Positions 1-8,405 of a stretch of 64,000 bases of DNA are shown piece after piece. The stretch is from JBKEDF01 sp047975325. GTDB taxonomy: Bacteria > Pseudomonadota > Alphaproteobacteria > Rhodobacterales > Rhodobacteraceae. Where the stretch lies: NCBI GenBank assembly GCA_047975325.1, contig JBKEDF010000049.1:72561-136560 (forward strand). Reading direction: 5' to 3'. The position numbers and the translations under genes were made by a program. The stretch's first letter is position 1; every line of letters begins with the position of its first letter. The notes below the pieces were generated by a model. The model saw only the letters and a list, made by a program, of their open reading frames with translations. It was not told where the DNA came from and did not search any database.

Positions 1-966
1 TTGCCTGAAAGCGGCGATATCGTCGTGTTGCGGCCCCGTACACCGCAGGAACTGGCCCCCTTGCCCATCTCGCGGCTTCGCATCGTGCAGGGATTTCGCC
101 CCGATCATGATACGTTTGCCGCAGCGGGATATCGCTGTTTCGCCCTGCCGGAAGATGAGGCCGATCTGCCCGCACCAGCGGTAGCGCTTGTCTGCCTGCC
201 CCGGTCACGACATGAGGCACATGCGCTTTTGCACCATGCCGCCCGTCGGGTTGTGCCGGGCGGCATGGTGCTGGTGGACGGCCAGAAAACCGACGGGATA
301 GAAAGCATCCTGAAAGAGCTGCGGAAAATCACGGATACCTCCCCCCCGTTTTCCAAGGCGCATGGCAAGCTTTTCATCTTTCGGGGCCAAAAAGATCTGC
401 TGCCGGATACATGGCAGGCACAGCCCCGGCAGATAGCGGAGGGTTTTGTTACATATCCTGGCGTCTTTTCCGCCGACGGGCCAGATCCGGGTTCTGCACT
501 GCTGGCCGGGGCCCTACCCGAAAAACTGGATGGCGAGGTCATCGATCTGGGCGCGGGTTGGGGATATCTTTCGCGTGCGGCCCTCGCCCGTGACGGGGTG
601 CGCCGGATCCACCTGGTCGAGGCCGAAGCCGCCGCAGTGAAGGCCGCGCGCGAAAACGTGACCGACCCGCGCGCGCAGTTTCACTGGGCGGATGCGCAAG
701 GCTTCAAGCTGCCCAAAGAGGCCGATCACGTGATCTGCAATCCACCTTTTCATAACGGGCGTGACGCCGATCCCAATCTGGGCCTTGGCTTTCTGCGTGC
801 AGCGGCGCGCCTTCTGGCACCCAATGGCACGCTCTGGCTGGTGGCCAACCGTCACTTGCCCTATGATCGTGCCTTGGCCGAGTTGTTTCGCGAAAGTGAA
901 GAAATTGGCGGAAATACGAGGTTCCGGCTCTGCCGGGCTGCCCGTCCAATCCGCCCCAAAGCCTGA
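1..966 (+). CDS. RsmC/RlmG-like class I SAM-dependent methyltransferase, 5' end cut
   Basis: Probable rRNA guanine-N2 methyltransferase of the RsmC type. Counting codons from base 1, the SAM-binding loop is VIDLGAGWGY at residues 180-189, and the base-flipping motif NPPFH is at 247-251, which is typical of RsmC/RlmG. About 180 residues precede the catalytic fold, as in RsmC, where a degenerate N-terminal methyltransferase-like domain helps fold the protein. The first codon in the window is TTG. I think it is internal and that roughly 10-20 residues lie upstream, because the protein starts abruptly inside what looks like the first strand. The SDR gene follows after 23 bases on the same strand. 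Family assignment is firm; the exact rRNA target is inferred. Confidence 0.85.
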   Translation: MPESGDIVVLRPRTPQELAPLPISRLRIVQGFRPDHDTFAAAGYRCFALPEDEADLPAPAVALVCLPRSRHEAHALLHHAARRVVPGGMVLVDGQKTDGIESILKELRKITDTSPPFSKAHGKLFIFRGQKDLLPDTWQAQPRQIAEGFVTYPGVFSADGPDPGSALLAGALPEKLDGEVIDLGAGWGYLSRAALARDGVRRIHLVEAEAAAVKAARENVTDPRAQFHWADAQGFKLPKEADHVICNPPFHNGRDADPNLGLGFLRAAARLLAPNGTLWLVANRHLPYDRALAELFRESEEIGGNTRFRLCRAARPIRPKA

Positions 967-989
967 CCCCAAAACCGGAGACACGCCAA

Positions 990-1799
990 ATGTCCTTTTC
1001 CCTCCAAGGAAAAACCGCCATCGTCACGGGCTCCGCCGCCGGAATTGGGCGTGCCATCGCGCGTCATTTCCTGGATAACGGGGCGAATGTGATGTTCGCC
1101 GATGTCAATGACACGCTTTTGCATGAGGAATGCGAGGAAGAGGCCAAAAGCGAAGGCGCATTACGCTATTTCGGTGGAAATATCTGTGAAAAACTGACCA
1201 TCGCCAACCTTCTTTCGGCCACGATCGATGCCTTTGACCGGGTGGATATCCTGGTCAATGCCAGCCGCCAGTTTCGGGAATCCGATCCTCTCGATCCGAC
1301 CGAAGACGGGGTGGAACCCCTTTGGCAGCAAAATGTGATGAGCGGCCTGCGGCTTTCACAACAAACGGCCAAGCGAATGATCGCCCAGGCTGAAAAGGCC
1401 GGACAGACCGAAGGCCCCGTCGGGTCGATCATCAATATTTCGTCGCTTGCCTCAACCCGGACACAGCCGGAACTGATGGGATATTCCATTGCCGCGGCGG
1501 CAGTGGATCAGATGACGCGTTCCCTGGCCGTGGCACTGGCCCCGAAGCGGATCCGCGTGAATGCGATTTCCTTTGCCTCGGTAATGAGCGCAAGCTTGCA
1601 GGCCGCGCTGAAGGAAAATCCCGATTATCACCAGATGCTGACCGAAGGCACACCGATGAACCGCATCGCCCCGGCCGATGTCGTGGCCGAAACCGCACAA
1701 TATCTGGCATCCGACGCGTCAAGCTTTATGACCGGACAGGTCGTTACCCTGGACGGTGGCCGTGGCCTGATCGACAGCGTGACCGCCCCTGCGCACTGA
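990..1799 (+). CDS. SDR-family oxidoreductase with degenerate active site
   Basis: Short-chain dehydrogenase/reductase fold, 269 residues. The dinucleotide-binding motif TGSAAGIG is intact at 13-20, and the C-terminal segment LASDASSFMTGQVVTLDGG is classical. The catalytic part is not: the expected YxxxK reads Y165-S-I-A-A169, so the proton-relay lysine is alanine, and the NNAG structural motif reads NASR. The candidate serine, S152, is present. The protein may bind NAD(P) without normal dehydrogenase chemistry, or act as a structural or regulatory partner. It lies 23 bases after the methyltransferase and is probably cotranscribed with it. The substrate is unknown. Confidence 0.85.
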   Translation: MSFSLQGKTAIVTGSAAGIGRAIARHFLDNGANVMFADVNDTLLHEECEEEAKSEGALRYFGGNICEKLTIANLLSATIDAFDRVDILVNASRQFRESDPLDPTEDGVEPLWQQNVMSGLRLSQQTAKRMIAQAEKAGQTEGPVGSIINISSLASTRTQPELMGYSIAAAAVDQMTRSLAVALAPKRIRVNAISFASVMSASLQAALKENPDYHQMLTEGTPMNRIAPADVVAETAQYLASDASSFMTGQVVTLDGGRGLIDSVTAPAH

Positions 1800-1812
1800 T
1801 ATTTCGCGCGCG

Positions 1813-2229
1813 CTATTCGGGATAGGTCGCGCGACATTGGGCAATCGCCGGTTGGGCCGCCTTCATGAGGCCCTGACGTTTCTTGCGCATCTCGGACAGA
1901 TTGGCCCTTTCCCGCGCAAGGTCTATCGTCACCGGACGGGACACCACACGGTCATAGTCACGCCAGCAATATTGGGGCGGACGGCCCGGCCTGCCTGCGG
2001 TCGGGGGAATGCCAAGGCGGCAGACCGCCAGGCGCGAATCGGTTTCAATATATTCTTCCATGCCATAACCCCGCCGCAGGTTGGCTTCGCTTTCACCGAT
2101 CAAGCGGTCCAATACCCGGATATCGCGGGTAACGGAGGCGATACATTGTTCCTGCGGCGTGCCACAGGCGGCAAGGAACCCTGCACCTGCCATGAGGGCC
2201 AAACGGGTCAGATCAGCAATAAGGGGCAT
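1813..2229 (-). CDS. Hypothetical lipoprotein
   Basis: Predicted lipoprotein of 138 residues. A short hydrophobic signal ends in the lipobox L19-A20-A21-C22. The mature part is soluble, contains four further cysteines that could form disulfides, and has a charged helical C-terminal half (DLARERANLSEMRKKRQGL). No family is recognised. The start is supported by a Shine-Dalgarno AGGAGA just upstream and by a perfect TATAAT about 25 bases further up. It converges with the SDR gene and diverges from the YggU gene. Confidence 0.75.
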   Translation of the reverse strand: MPLIADLTRLALMAGAGFLAACGTPQEQCIASVTRDIRVLDRLIGESEANLRRGYGMEEYIETDSRLAVCRLGIPPTAGRPGRPPQYCWRDYDRVVSRPVTIDLARERANLSEMRKKRQGLMKAAQPAIAQCRATYPE

Positions 2230-2252
2230 GGCAATCTCCTGTCTTCATACCG

Positions 2253-2258
2253 ATTATA
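2253..2258 (-). promoter_or_regulatory. -10 hexamer of the lipoprotein gene
   Basis: On the minus strand the sequence reads TATAAT, 24 bases upstream of the lipoprotein start and ahead of its ribosome binding site. No clear -35 is visible at normal spacing, so only the -10 is offered. Confidence 0.4.
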
Positions 2259-2325
2259 CCGCTTTACCGGTCCGGGAGGAAATCACCACTTTCGCCCCGT
2301 GCCGCAGATGGCTATTGCTGGTTTC

Positions 2326-2598
2326 ATGGCCCGCCCGCCCGACAGTTTCCCCGATCTTTCCGCCGAAGCCGAAAACGGTGCGGAATTTGCGCTGCGCGTG
2401 ACGCCCCGGGCGCAAAGATGCGCGCTTGATCGCGATGCCGGGGGGCGCTTGCGTGCGCAGGTGACGGCACCGCCCGAGGCCGGCAAGGCCAATCACGAAG
2501 TCCAGCGGTTGCTTGCCGCTGCGCTGGGGATTGCGCCCTCGCGGCTGCGCCTCATTCGCGGGGCAACCGCGCGCGACAAGGTTTTCCGGATCGAATAA
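2326..2598 (+). CDS. YggU/DUF167 family protein
   Basis: Small conserved protein of the DUF167 family, about 90 residues. The family core is visible: LRVTPRAQR, then VTAPPEAGKANHEVQRLLA, then RLRLIRGATARDKVFRI at the C-terminus. The function of the family is unknown. The reading frame stays open far upstream, but that part is antisense to the lipoprotein gene and does not look like protein, so the start is placed at ATG 2326. ATG 2308 is an alternative; neither has a strong Shine-Dalgarno sequence. Confidence 0.75.
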   Translation: MARPPDSFPDLSAEAENGAEFALRVTPRAQRCALDRDAGGRLRAQVTAPPEAGKANHEVQRLLAAALGIAPSRLRLIRGATARDKVFRIE

Positions 2599-2616
2599 GG
2601 CGCAAACGCCGCCCGT

Positions 2617-2856
2617 TCAGTCGCGCGTTCGCGCCAGACGATAGCTACCTTCGGGAAGGTCGAGCGCCGCCATGAGATCGCGAAGCTGAACCATCGACAG
2701 CGAAACCGTCACCGGTTCGCCGCGTCGCGAATCAAGTTGTTCCAGGGTCACACAATCATCAAAGGCCGAAATCGTGACATCTTCGGCAAGCGGGGCCCCG
2801 CCCTCATCGATCAGGGTGACGATCGTTGCGTCAAATTCATGCTCAATGGTAAACAT
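2617..2856 (-). CDS. Conserved hypothetical protein, 79 residues
   Basis: Small acidic protein without recognisable domain. The composition (FTIEHEFDATIVTLIDEGG, then SMVQLRDLMAALDLPEGSYRLAR) suggests a short beta-rich fold followed by one helix. The start is placed at ATG 2856; a GTG directly upstream at 2859 would add one residue. It lies between yggU and the M48 peptidase gene, opposite in strand to both. Coding potential looks real from third-position GC bias, but the function is unknown. Confidence 0.6.
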   Translation of the reverse strand: MFTIEHEFDATIVTLIDEGGAPLAEDVTISAFDDCVTLEQLDSRRGEPVTVSLSMVQLRDLMAALDLPEGSYRLARTRD

Positions 2857-3026
2857 CACCGCAGGATAACAGCGCCAAAACTGTGCACAAGCCCAAGCGG
2901 CACCCTTTGATCACCCCGGCCCATCGGTTGCGCAAAAGCCCGGATAAAAGGGGGATTGGTGATTAAGCTTTGCGCGGAAATGCGATAACGTCGGGCAAAA
3001 CAATATGGATATGGATGGAGCAGGCG

Positions 3027-3737
3027 ATGAAATACTGGGCAGCCCTGGTGATTACAACTTTTCTGGCCGGATGCGTGATGCCCATGTCCCCCCCGGCCGG
3101 GCAATCGCAGCAACCACAATCCGGCCCGCCCGCAGTGTCACAGGATCAGGCGGCACGTAATTTCGTGACCGCCGTCCGGCGCGTGCAACCGGTTGCGGAA
3201 CAGGTCTGCCGTCGCCGCGCAAGCGGAAGTTCATGCGATTTTCTGATCCTGATCGATGACCGGCCCGGCCAGCCTGCCAATGCCTTTCAGACAATCGGGG
3301 AGGATGGGCGCCCGGTTCTGGTCTTCACATTGGCGCTGATTGCCGATGCACGCAATGAAGATGAAATAGCCTTCGTCATGGGTCATGAAACGGCGCATCA
3401 TATTCTGGGCCATATCCCGCAAACCCAACGCAGTGCGCAACAGGGGGCCCTGATTGCCGGGATTCTCGTTGCGGCGGGCGGTGGTGGCAGCGCCGCAGTG
3501 GATACTGCACAGCGGCTGGGGGCAACCGTTGGCGCGCGGACCTTTTCCAAGGGGTTCGAACTGGAGGCAGATGCGCTTGGCACCGAGATTACCGAAAGTG
3601 CCGGCTTCAGCGCCTTGCGCGGCGCTGAATTCTTTGGCCGTATCGCCGATCCCGGTGACAGTTTCCTGGGCACCCACCCGCCCAATGCCGAAAGGCGGGC
3701 AACCGTTGAACAGACCGTCGCGCGGCTGGGCCGATGA
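3027..3737 (+). CDS. M48-family metallopeptidase lipoprotein
   Basis: Periplasmic, probably outer-membrane-anchored zinc peptidase of family M48, 236 residues. It starts at ATG 3027, which has GGAG six bases upstream; a longer frame beginning at 2970 lacks a signal peptide at its start. The lipobox L13-A-G-C16 ends the signal. The zinc site is H120-E-T-A-H124, with the third ligand in ELEAD around residues 178-182. A short hydrophobic Gly/Ala segment follows the first zinc motif, as in other M48 proteins. A BepA/YcaL-like role in outer-membrane quality control is inferred from the family. It stands 78 bases ahead of pyrB. Confidence 0.88.
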   Translation: MKYWAALVITTFLAGCVMPMSPPAGQSQQPQSGPPAVSQDQAARNFVTAVRRVQPVAEQVCRRRASGSSCDFLILIDDRPGQPANAFQTIGEDGRPVLVFTLALIADARNEDEIAFVMGHETAHHILGHIPQTQRSAQQGALIAGILVAAGGGGSAAVDTAQRLGATVGARTFSKGFELEADALGTEITESAGFSALRGAEFFGRIADPGDSFLGTHPPNAERRATVEQTVARLGR

Positions 3738-3815
3738 ACATGGGCGGGACGAATTGAAGATTGCCCCCTCCCCGCGGCTTTGCCATAACGCCCCCGCAAC
3801 CGGAACGGAGCGGCC

Positions 3816-4778
3816 ATGAGTTTTCGATCGCGTCACCTGCTGGGCATCCAGCACCTTGCCCCCGGGGAAATCCGTGCCGTGCTCGACCTCGCGGATCGCT
3901 ATGTCGAGCTGAACCAGCGCACGGTCAAACAATCCGACGCGCTCGAAGGCATGACCCAGATCAACATGTTCTTCGAAAACTCCACCCGCACCCAGGCCAG
4001 TTTCGAACTGGCGGGAAAGCGGCTTGGCGCGGATGTGATGAACATGTCGATGCAGACCTCCAGCGTGAAGAAGGGGGAAACGCTGATCGATACGGCGATG
4101 ACGCTCAATGCGATGCATCCCGATCTTCTGGTGGTCCGGCACGGATCATCAGGCGCGGTGAACCTTCTGGCCGAAAAGGTGAACTGCGCGGTTCTGAATG
4201 CCGGGGATGGCAGGCATGAACACCCGACCCAGGCATTGCTCGATGCCCTGACGATCCGCCGCGCCAAGGGCCGGATACAACGCCTGACAGTGGCAATCTG
4301 TGGCGATATCGCCCATAGCCGGGTCGCGCGTTCCAACCTGATCCTGCTGGGCAAGATGGAAAATCGCATCCGCCTCATTGCGCCCCCCACATTGATGCCA
4401 TCAGGTGTGGAAGAATTTGGTGCCGAAGTTTTCGATGACATGCGCGCCGGGCTTGAAGGTGCCGATGTGGTCATGATGCTCCGGCTGCAAAAGGAACGGA
4501 TGGATGGCGGTTTCATCCCCTCCGAGCGCGAATATTTCCATCGTTACGGCCTTGATGCCGAAAAGCTTTCTCATGCCAGGGAAGATGCCATCGTCATGCA
4601 TCCCGGCCCGATGAACCGGGGGGTGGAAATCGATGGAACCATTGCCGATGACATCAACCGTTCGGTCATTCAGGATCAGGTTGAAATGGGCGTCGCGGTA
4701 CGCATGGCCGCCATGGACCTGCTGGCGCGCAACCTGCGCGCCGAACGCGGACGGCAGGCCGTGGGGGTGATGGCATGA
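3816..4778 (+). CDS. pyrB: Aspartate carbamoyltransferase catalytic subunit
   Basis: Condenses carbamoyl phosphate with aspartate, the first committed step of pyrimidine synthesis. At 320 residues it is the normal length of a catalytic chain. The carbamoyl-phosphate loop FENSTRT is at 53-59. HPTQ in the middle and HPGPMNRGVE near the C-terminus are the other family signatures. GGAG lies five bases before the ATG. The stop overlaps the start of the dihydroorotase-like gene by four bases, so the two are translationally coupled. No pyrI regulatory subunit is present nearby, so the enzyme may depend on the coupled pseudo-dihydroorotase for assembly, as in Pseudomonas. Confidence 0.97.
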   Translation: MSFRSRHLLGIQHLAPGEIRAVLDLADRYVELNQRTVKQSDALEGMTQINMFFENSTRTQASFELAGKRLGADVMNMSMQTSSVKKGETLIDTAMTLNAMHPDLLVVRHGSSGAVNLLAEKVNCAVLNAGDGRHEHPTQALLDALTIRRAKGRIQRLTVAICGDIAHSRVARSNLILLGKMENRIRLIAPPTLMPSGVEEFGAEVFDDMRAGLEGADVVMMLRLQKERMDGGFIPSEREYFHRYGLDAEKLSHAREDAIVMHPGPMNRGVEIDGTIADDINRSVIQDQVEMGVAVRMAAMDLLARNLRAERGRQAVGVMA

Positions 4779-6094
4779 CCGGCGATATGCACCACCACGG
4801 GGACGAGGCAACCAAACCCCTTGTACTGATCAATGCGCGGCTGATCGACCCGGAGGCGGGTACGGTCAATGAAACCTCGGTCACGATCAAGGACGGCCTT
4901 CTTGCTGCAATCGGGGCGGAGACACCCCCGAAAGGCGCGGCAATCGTCGATTGCAACGGCAAGTATCTGGCACCGGGCATCGTGGATATCGGGGTCAAGA
5001 TCGGTGAGCCGGGCGAACGGCATCGTGAAAGCTTCCGCTCCGCAGGGCTGGCGGCGGCGGCGGGTGGGGTGACGACCATCATCGCGCGCCCCGATACCGA
5101 CCCCGCAATTGACGCGCCCGAGGTTCTGGAATTCGTCACCCGCCGCGCGCAGGAGGCCTCTCCGGTCCGGATCCGCCACATGGCCGCACTGACCAAGGGG
5201 CGGGCGGGCCGGGAGATGACGGAAATCGGTTTCCTGCTGGATGCCGGGGCTGTGGCCTTTACCGATGGCGACCGGGTGGTAACCAACACCAAGGTTCTGT
5301 CACGCGCCTTGACCTATGCGCGCTCACTTGGCGCTCTGGTAATCGGCCATCCGCAGGATCCGGGGCTTTCGGCGGGGGCGACCGTCACAAGCGGGAAATT
5401 CGCCTCGCTTCTGGGCCTTCCGGGCGTGCATCCCCTTGCCGAACGAATTGGCCTCGACCGCGATCTGGGACTGATCGAGATGGCAGGCACCCGATATCAC
5501 GCCGATCAGATCACCACGGCGCGCAGCCTGCCCGCCCTGTCACGCGCCAAGGCCAATGGGTTGCCGGTAACGGCGGGGATCTCAATCCATCATCTGACAC
5601 TGAACGAACTGGATGTCGGGGATTATCGCAGTTTCTTCAAACTGACACCGCCCCTTCGAAGCGAAGAAGACCGGCTTGCCATGGTCGGGGCCGTGGCCGA
5701 GGGATTGATCGATGTGATTTCTTCGATGCACACCCCCGCAGATGAAGAAAGCAAGCGCCTGCCCTTCGAAGATGCAACCCCCGGCGCGGTGGCATTGGAA
5801 ACCTTCCTGCCGGCCTTGATGCGGCTTTATCACGCAGGCGCGCTTGATCTGCCACAGATCTTTCGCGCGGCAGCGCTAAACCCCGCAAATCTTCTGGGGC
5901 TGCCGCAGGGCCGGATTGCGGAAGGCGCGCCGGCGGATCTTGTCCTTTTCGATCCCGATGCGCCTTTCGTTCTCGACCGTTTCACACTGCGGTCGAAATC
6001 ACGCAATACGCCTTTTGACGGCGAACGGATGGAAGGCCGGGTCATTGCCACCTATGTCGCCGGAACCCGGGTCTTCGACGCGGGGAAAGGTTAG
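4775..6094 (+). CDS. Dihydroorotase-like protein, catalytic residues missing
   Basis: Amidohydrolase-superfamily protein of 439 residues with the overall sequence of a type I dihydroorotase. The metal-binding DxHxH motif reads D71-I-G73-V-K75, so both histidines are lost, and the catalytic aspartate of the usual SDHAP-type motif is M318 in SSMHTP. In Pseudomonas an inactive homologue (PyrC') is required for aspartate carbamoyltransferase assembly. Overlap with pyrB (ATGA) fits the same role here, which is inference. An active dihydroorotase should then exist elsewhere in the genome. plsY follows after three bases. Confidence 0.9.
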   Translation: MTGDMHHHGDEATKPLVLINARLIDPEAGTVNETSVTIKDGLLAAIGAETPPKGAAIVDCNGKYLAPGIVDIGVKIGEPGERHRESFRSAGLAAAAGGVTTIIARPDTDPAIDAPEVLEFVTRRAQEASPVRIRHMAALTKGRAGREMTEIGFLLDAGAVAFTDGDRVVTNTKVLSRALTYARSLGALVIGHPQDPGLSAGATVTSGKFASLLGLPGVHPLAERIGLDRDLGLIEMAGTRYHADQITTARSLPALSRAKANGLPVTAGISIHHLTLNELDVGDYRSFFKLTPPLRSEEDRLAMVGAVAEGLIDVISSMHTPADEESKRLPFEDATPGAVALETFLPALMRLYHAGALDLPQIFRAAALNPANLLGLPQGRIAEGAPADLVLFDPDAPFVLDRFTLRSKSRNTPFDGERMEGRVIATYVAGTRVFDAGKG

Positions 6095-6097
6095 ACA

Positions 6098-6706
6098 ATG
6101 CCGATATTCACCTCCGATCCGGTGTCCCTGATCCTGGTTGCCATCATCGCCTACCTGCTGGGCTCCGTCCCCTTCGGCATTGTAATTACCCGCGCGCTTG
6201 GTCTGGGCGATCTGCGACAGATCGGATCGGGCAATATCGGGGCGACCAATGTGTTGCGCACCGGAAACAAGGGCGCGGCGCTGGCGACATTGCTGCTTGA
6301 TGCCGCCAAGGGCGGGGTTGCGGTGCTGATCGCCAGGGCCGCCCTGGGCAACGATGCCGCGCAAGTCGCGGCATTGGCCTCCTTTCTGGGGCATCTCTAT
6401 CCGGTCTGGCTGCGCTTTCGCGGAGGCAAGGGCGTGGCAACCTTTCTTGGCACGCTGCTTGCGCTTTACTGGCCGATCGGGCTGGCGACCTGTGCCACAT
6501 GGCTGGTCGCGGCCTTGCTGGGCCGTATTTCATCACTGGCAGCCCTTGTCGCGGCGGCCAGTTCCACGATCTGGATGCTGATATTCGGACGCGGCGACAT
6601 GGCCATTCTGGGAATCGTGCTGACAATTCTTGTCTATTGGCGCCACCGAGAAAATATCGCCCGGCTGCGTTCGGGCAATGAACCCAGGATCGGCAGGAAA
6701 AAATGA
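6098..6706 (+). CDS. plsY: Acyl-phosphate:glycerol-3-phosphate acyltransferase
   Basis: Integral membrane acyltransferase that makes lysophosphatidate from acyl phosphate and glycerol-3-phosphate, the first step of phospholipid synthesis. All three PlsY signatures are seen: GSGNIGATNVLR near residue 45, GHLYPVWLRFRGGKGVAT in the middle, and WRHREN near the C-terminus. Five hydrophobic segments are evident in 202 residues. It begins three bases after the dihydroorotase-like gene and is very likely in the pyrB operon, linking pyrimidine and lipid synthesis genes. Confidence 0.95.
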   Translation: MPIFTSDPVSLILVAIIAYLLGSVPFGIVITRALGLGDLRQIGSGNIGATNVLRTGNKGAALATLLLDAAKGGVAVLIARAALGNDAAQVAALASFLGHLYPVWLRFRGGKGVATFLGTLLALYWPIGLATCATWLVAALLGRISSLAALVAAASSTIWMLIFGRGDMAILGIVLTILVYWRHRENIARLRSGNEPRIGRKK

Positions 6707-6781
6707 CCCACCACGCCATGGCTGTCGACCCCCAGTCGCGCGGCATTGCCCTGCCCGCCCGCCCGGCCTAAGCTTCGCGCC

Positions 6782-7624
6782 ATGGACGCTGAAGACAAGA
6801 CCACGGATTATGACGGAAATGCCGCGCTGGCGGCCCTTGTCTGGCAGGCGGAACTTGGCGTGACAGAGGTTGTCGGCGATACCCCCGTCGATGCCTATGC
6901 CCTTCCCGAAAAGCTTGCCAAACCCGCCCCGCCACAGCCTGAACCGGAATCTGCGCCTCCGGTTTCCCGAAAGCGCACGCCACCAGAACATTCCCCGGCA
7001 CCCGCAGCAGCAGGCCCCGATCCTGTTGAAGTTTCCACGCAGGCCGCCTCCGTCGCGGAAGATCTTTCTGCCCTGCGTGCCGCAATGGAAGCTTTCGATC
7101 TGTGCGACCTGAAGAAAGGGGCGCGAAAATTCGTCTTTGCAGATGGGCAACCGGGTGCCCATCTGATGATCGTGGGCGAAGCGCCGGGGCGCGAAGAGGA
7201 TCTTGCCGGTTTCCCCTTTGTCGGTCAGGCGGGGCAATTGCTGGACCGGATGCTGGCGGCCATCGGATTGTCGCGCAAGGCCGAAGAGATTGCCCAGGCG
7301 GTCTATATCACCAATACCCTGCCCTGGCGCCCACCGGGCAATCGCGACCCCTCACCGGAGGAGATTGCGATGATGCGGCCCTTTCTGATGCGGCATATCT
7401 TCCTGGCACGCCCGAAGGTGCTGATTGCAGCCGGGAACACGGCCTGTTCCGCCCTTCTGGGCCAGCGGGGTATCCTGCGGCTGCGCGGCAACTGGAAGGA
7501 TTGCGGGGGGCTGCCGCTTATGCCAATGACCCATCCGTCCTACCTGCTGCGCAACCCGGCCGCCAAACGCGAGGCCTGGGCGGATCTGCTGGATATCCGC
7601 GCCCGGCTGGAGGAACTGGCATGA
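6782..7624 (+). CDS. Family 4-like uracil-DNA glycosylase
   Basis: Removes uracil from DNA. Motif A is GEAPGREEDLAGFPFVGQAG and motif B is THPSYLLR, both typical of the family 4 / T4-UDG-like group. A proline-rich linker at about 50-90 separates a short N-terminal segment (LVWQAELGVTEVVGD, seen in alphaproteobacterial members) from the catalytic domain. The iron-sulfur cysteines of thermophilic family 4 enzymes are mostly absent: the positions in YITNTLPWRPPGNR and PEEIAMMRPF are W and M. The start at ATG 6782 gives 280 residues; the frame is open 36 bases further up but reads as Pro-rich noise. Confidence 0.85.
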   Translation: MDAEDKTTDYDGNAALAALVWQAELGVTEVVGDTPVDAYALPEKLAKPAPPQPEPESAPPVSRKRTPPEHSPAPAAAGPDPVEVSTQAASVAEDLSALRAAMEAFDLCDLKKGARKFVFADGQPGAHLMIVGEAPGREEDLAGFPFVGQAGQLLDRMLAAIGLSRKAEEIAQAVYITNTLPWRPPGNRDPSPEEIAMMRPFLMRHIFLARPKVLIAAGNTACSALLGQRGILRLRGNWKDCGGLPLMPMTHPSYLLRNPAAKREAWADLLDIRARLEELA

Positions 7625-7666
7625 TCCACAACCGCCTTCCGCAAGGTTGAAAGGAGCCGTCACCCC

Positions 7667-8209
7667 ATGCCCCAACCAGACAAAAGCCGGGATTTCATCC
7701 CGGTTCGCATCGCGGTTCTGACCGTTTCCGACACACGCAAGCCGGAAGATGACCGATCCGGCAACACGCTGGTGGACCGGCTGGAAGGCGCGGGCCACAT
7801 CCTTGCCACCCGCGATATCGTAACCGACGATCGCGACAGGATTGCCGCTATCCTGCGCGACTGGTGCGCCAATCCGGATATTGATGTAATCCTGACAACG
7901 GGCGGGACGGGCCTGACCGGCCGGGATGTGACGGTGGAAGCCCACCGGGATGTCTATGAAAAGGAAATCGAGGCTTTCGGCACAGTATTCACATTGGTAT
8001 CGATGCAGAAAATCGGCACTTCCGCCGTGCAGAGCCGCGCCACGGGCGGGGTTGCCCAGGGGACCTATCTTTTCGCGCTTCCCGGCAGCCCCGGCGCCTG
8101 CCGCGATGCCTGGGATGAGATCCTTGCCGCGCAGCTCGATTATCGGCACAGCCCCTGCAATTTTGTGGAAATCCTGCCAAGACTCGACGAACATCTACGG
8201 CGCAAATAG
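7667..8209 (+). CDS. moaB: Molybdenum cofactor biosynthesis protein B
   Basis: MoaB/MogA-type protein, 180 residues, that adenylylates molybdopterin or acts in a closely related step. The family loop TTGGTGLTGRD and the later PGSPGA segment bind the pterin phosphate and the nucleotide. It follows the glycosylase gene after 42 bases, with AAGGAG ahead of the ATG. moaA sits 33 kb away, and the molybdenum hydroxylase operon at 18-22 kb is a likely consumer of the cofactor. Confidence 0.92.
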   Translation: MPQPDKSRDFIPVRIAVLTVSDTRKPEDDRSGNTLVDRLEGAGHILATRDIVTDDRDRIAAILRDWCANPDIDVILTTGGTGLTGRDVTVEAHRDVYEKEIEAFGTVFTLVSMQKIGTSAVQSRATGGVAQGTYLFALPGSPGACRDAWDEILAAQLDYRHSPCNFVEILPRLDEHLRRK

Positions 8210-8405
8210 ACATCCTGGCAGAAAAATGGCGAAACGGTCAGGGCAAATCCGGTTATTTTGCACTTTTCATAAACATGCCCCCATTCGCAAAAAAACGGCA
8301 ACTTCCGCGACGGAAAGATCCCGTACGGCCGTATCACGGGAAATTCGCATGCGTTGACGGGGATTCAGCGTCTATCATGGCATAAGGTAAAGAGGCGAGG
8401 CACGG
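8210..8405. promoter_or_regulatory. Upstream region of the RND efflux operon
   Basis: AT-richer spacer with two small inverted repeats, TTCCG/CGGAA at 8303-8315 and CCCGT/ACGGG at 8320-8340. A TTGACG hexamer at 8355 has no -10 at standard distance. No regulator gene adjoins it. I see no ORF in it. Confidence 0.3.
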
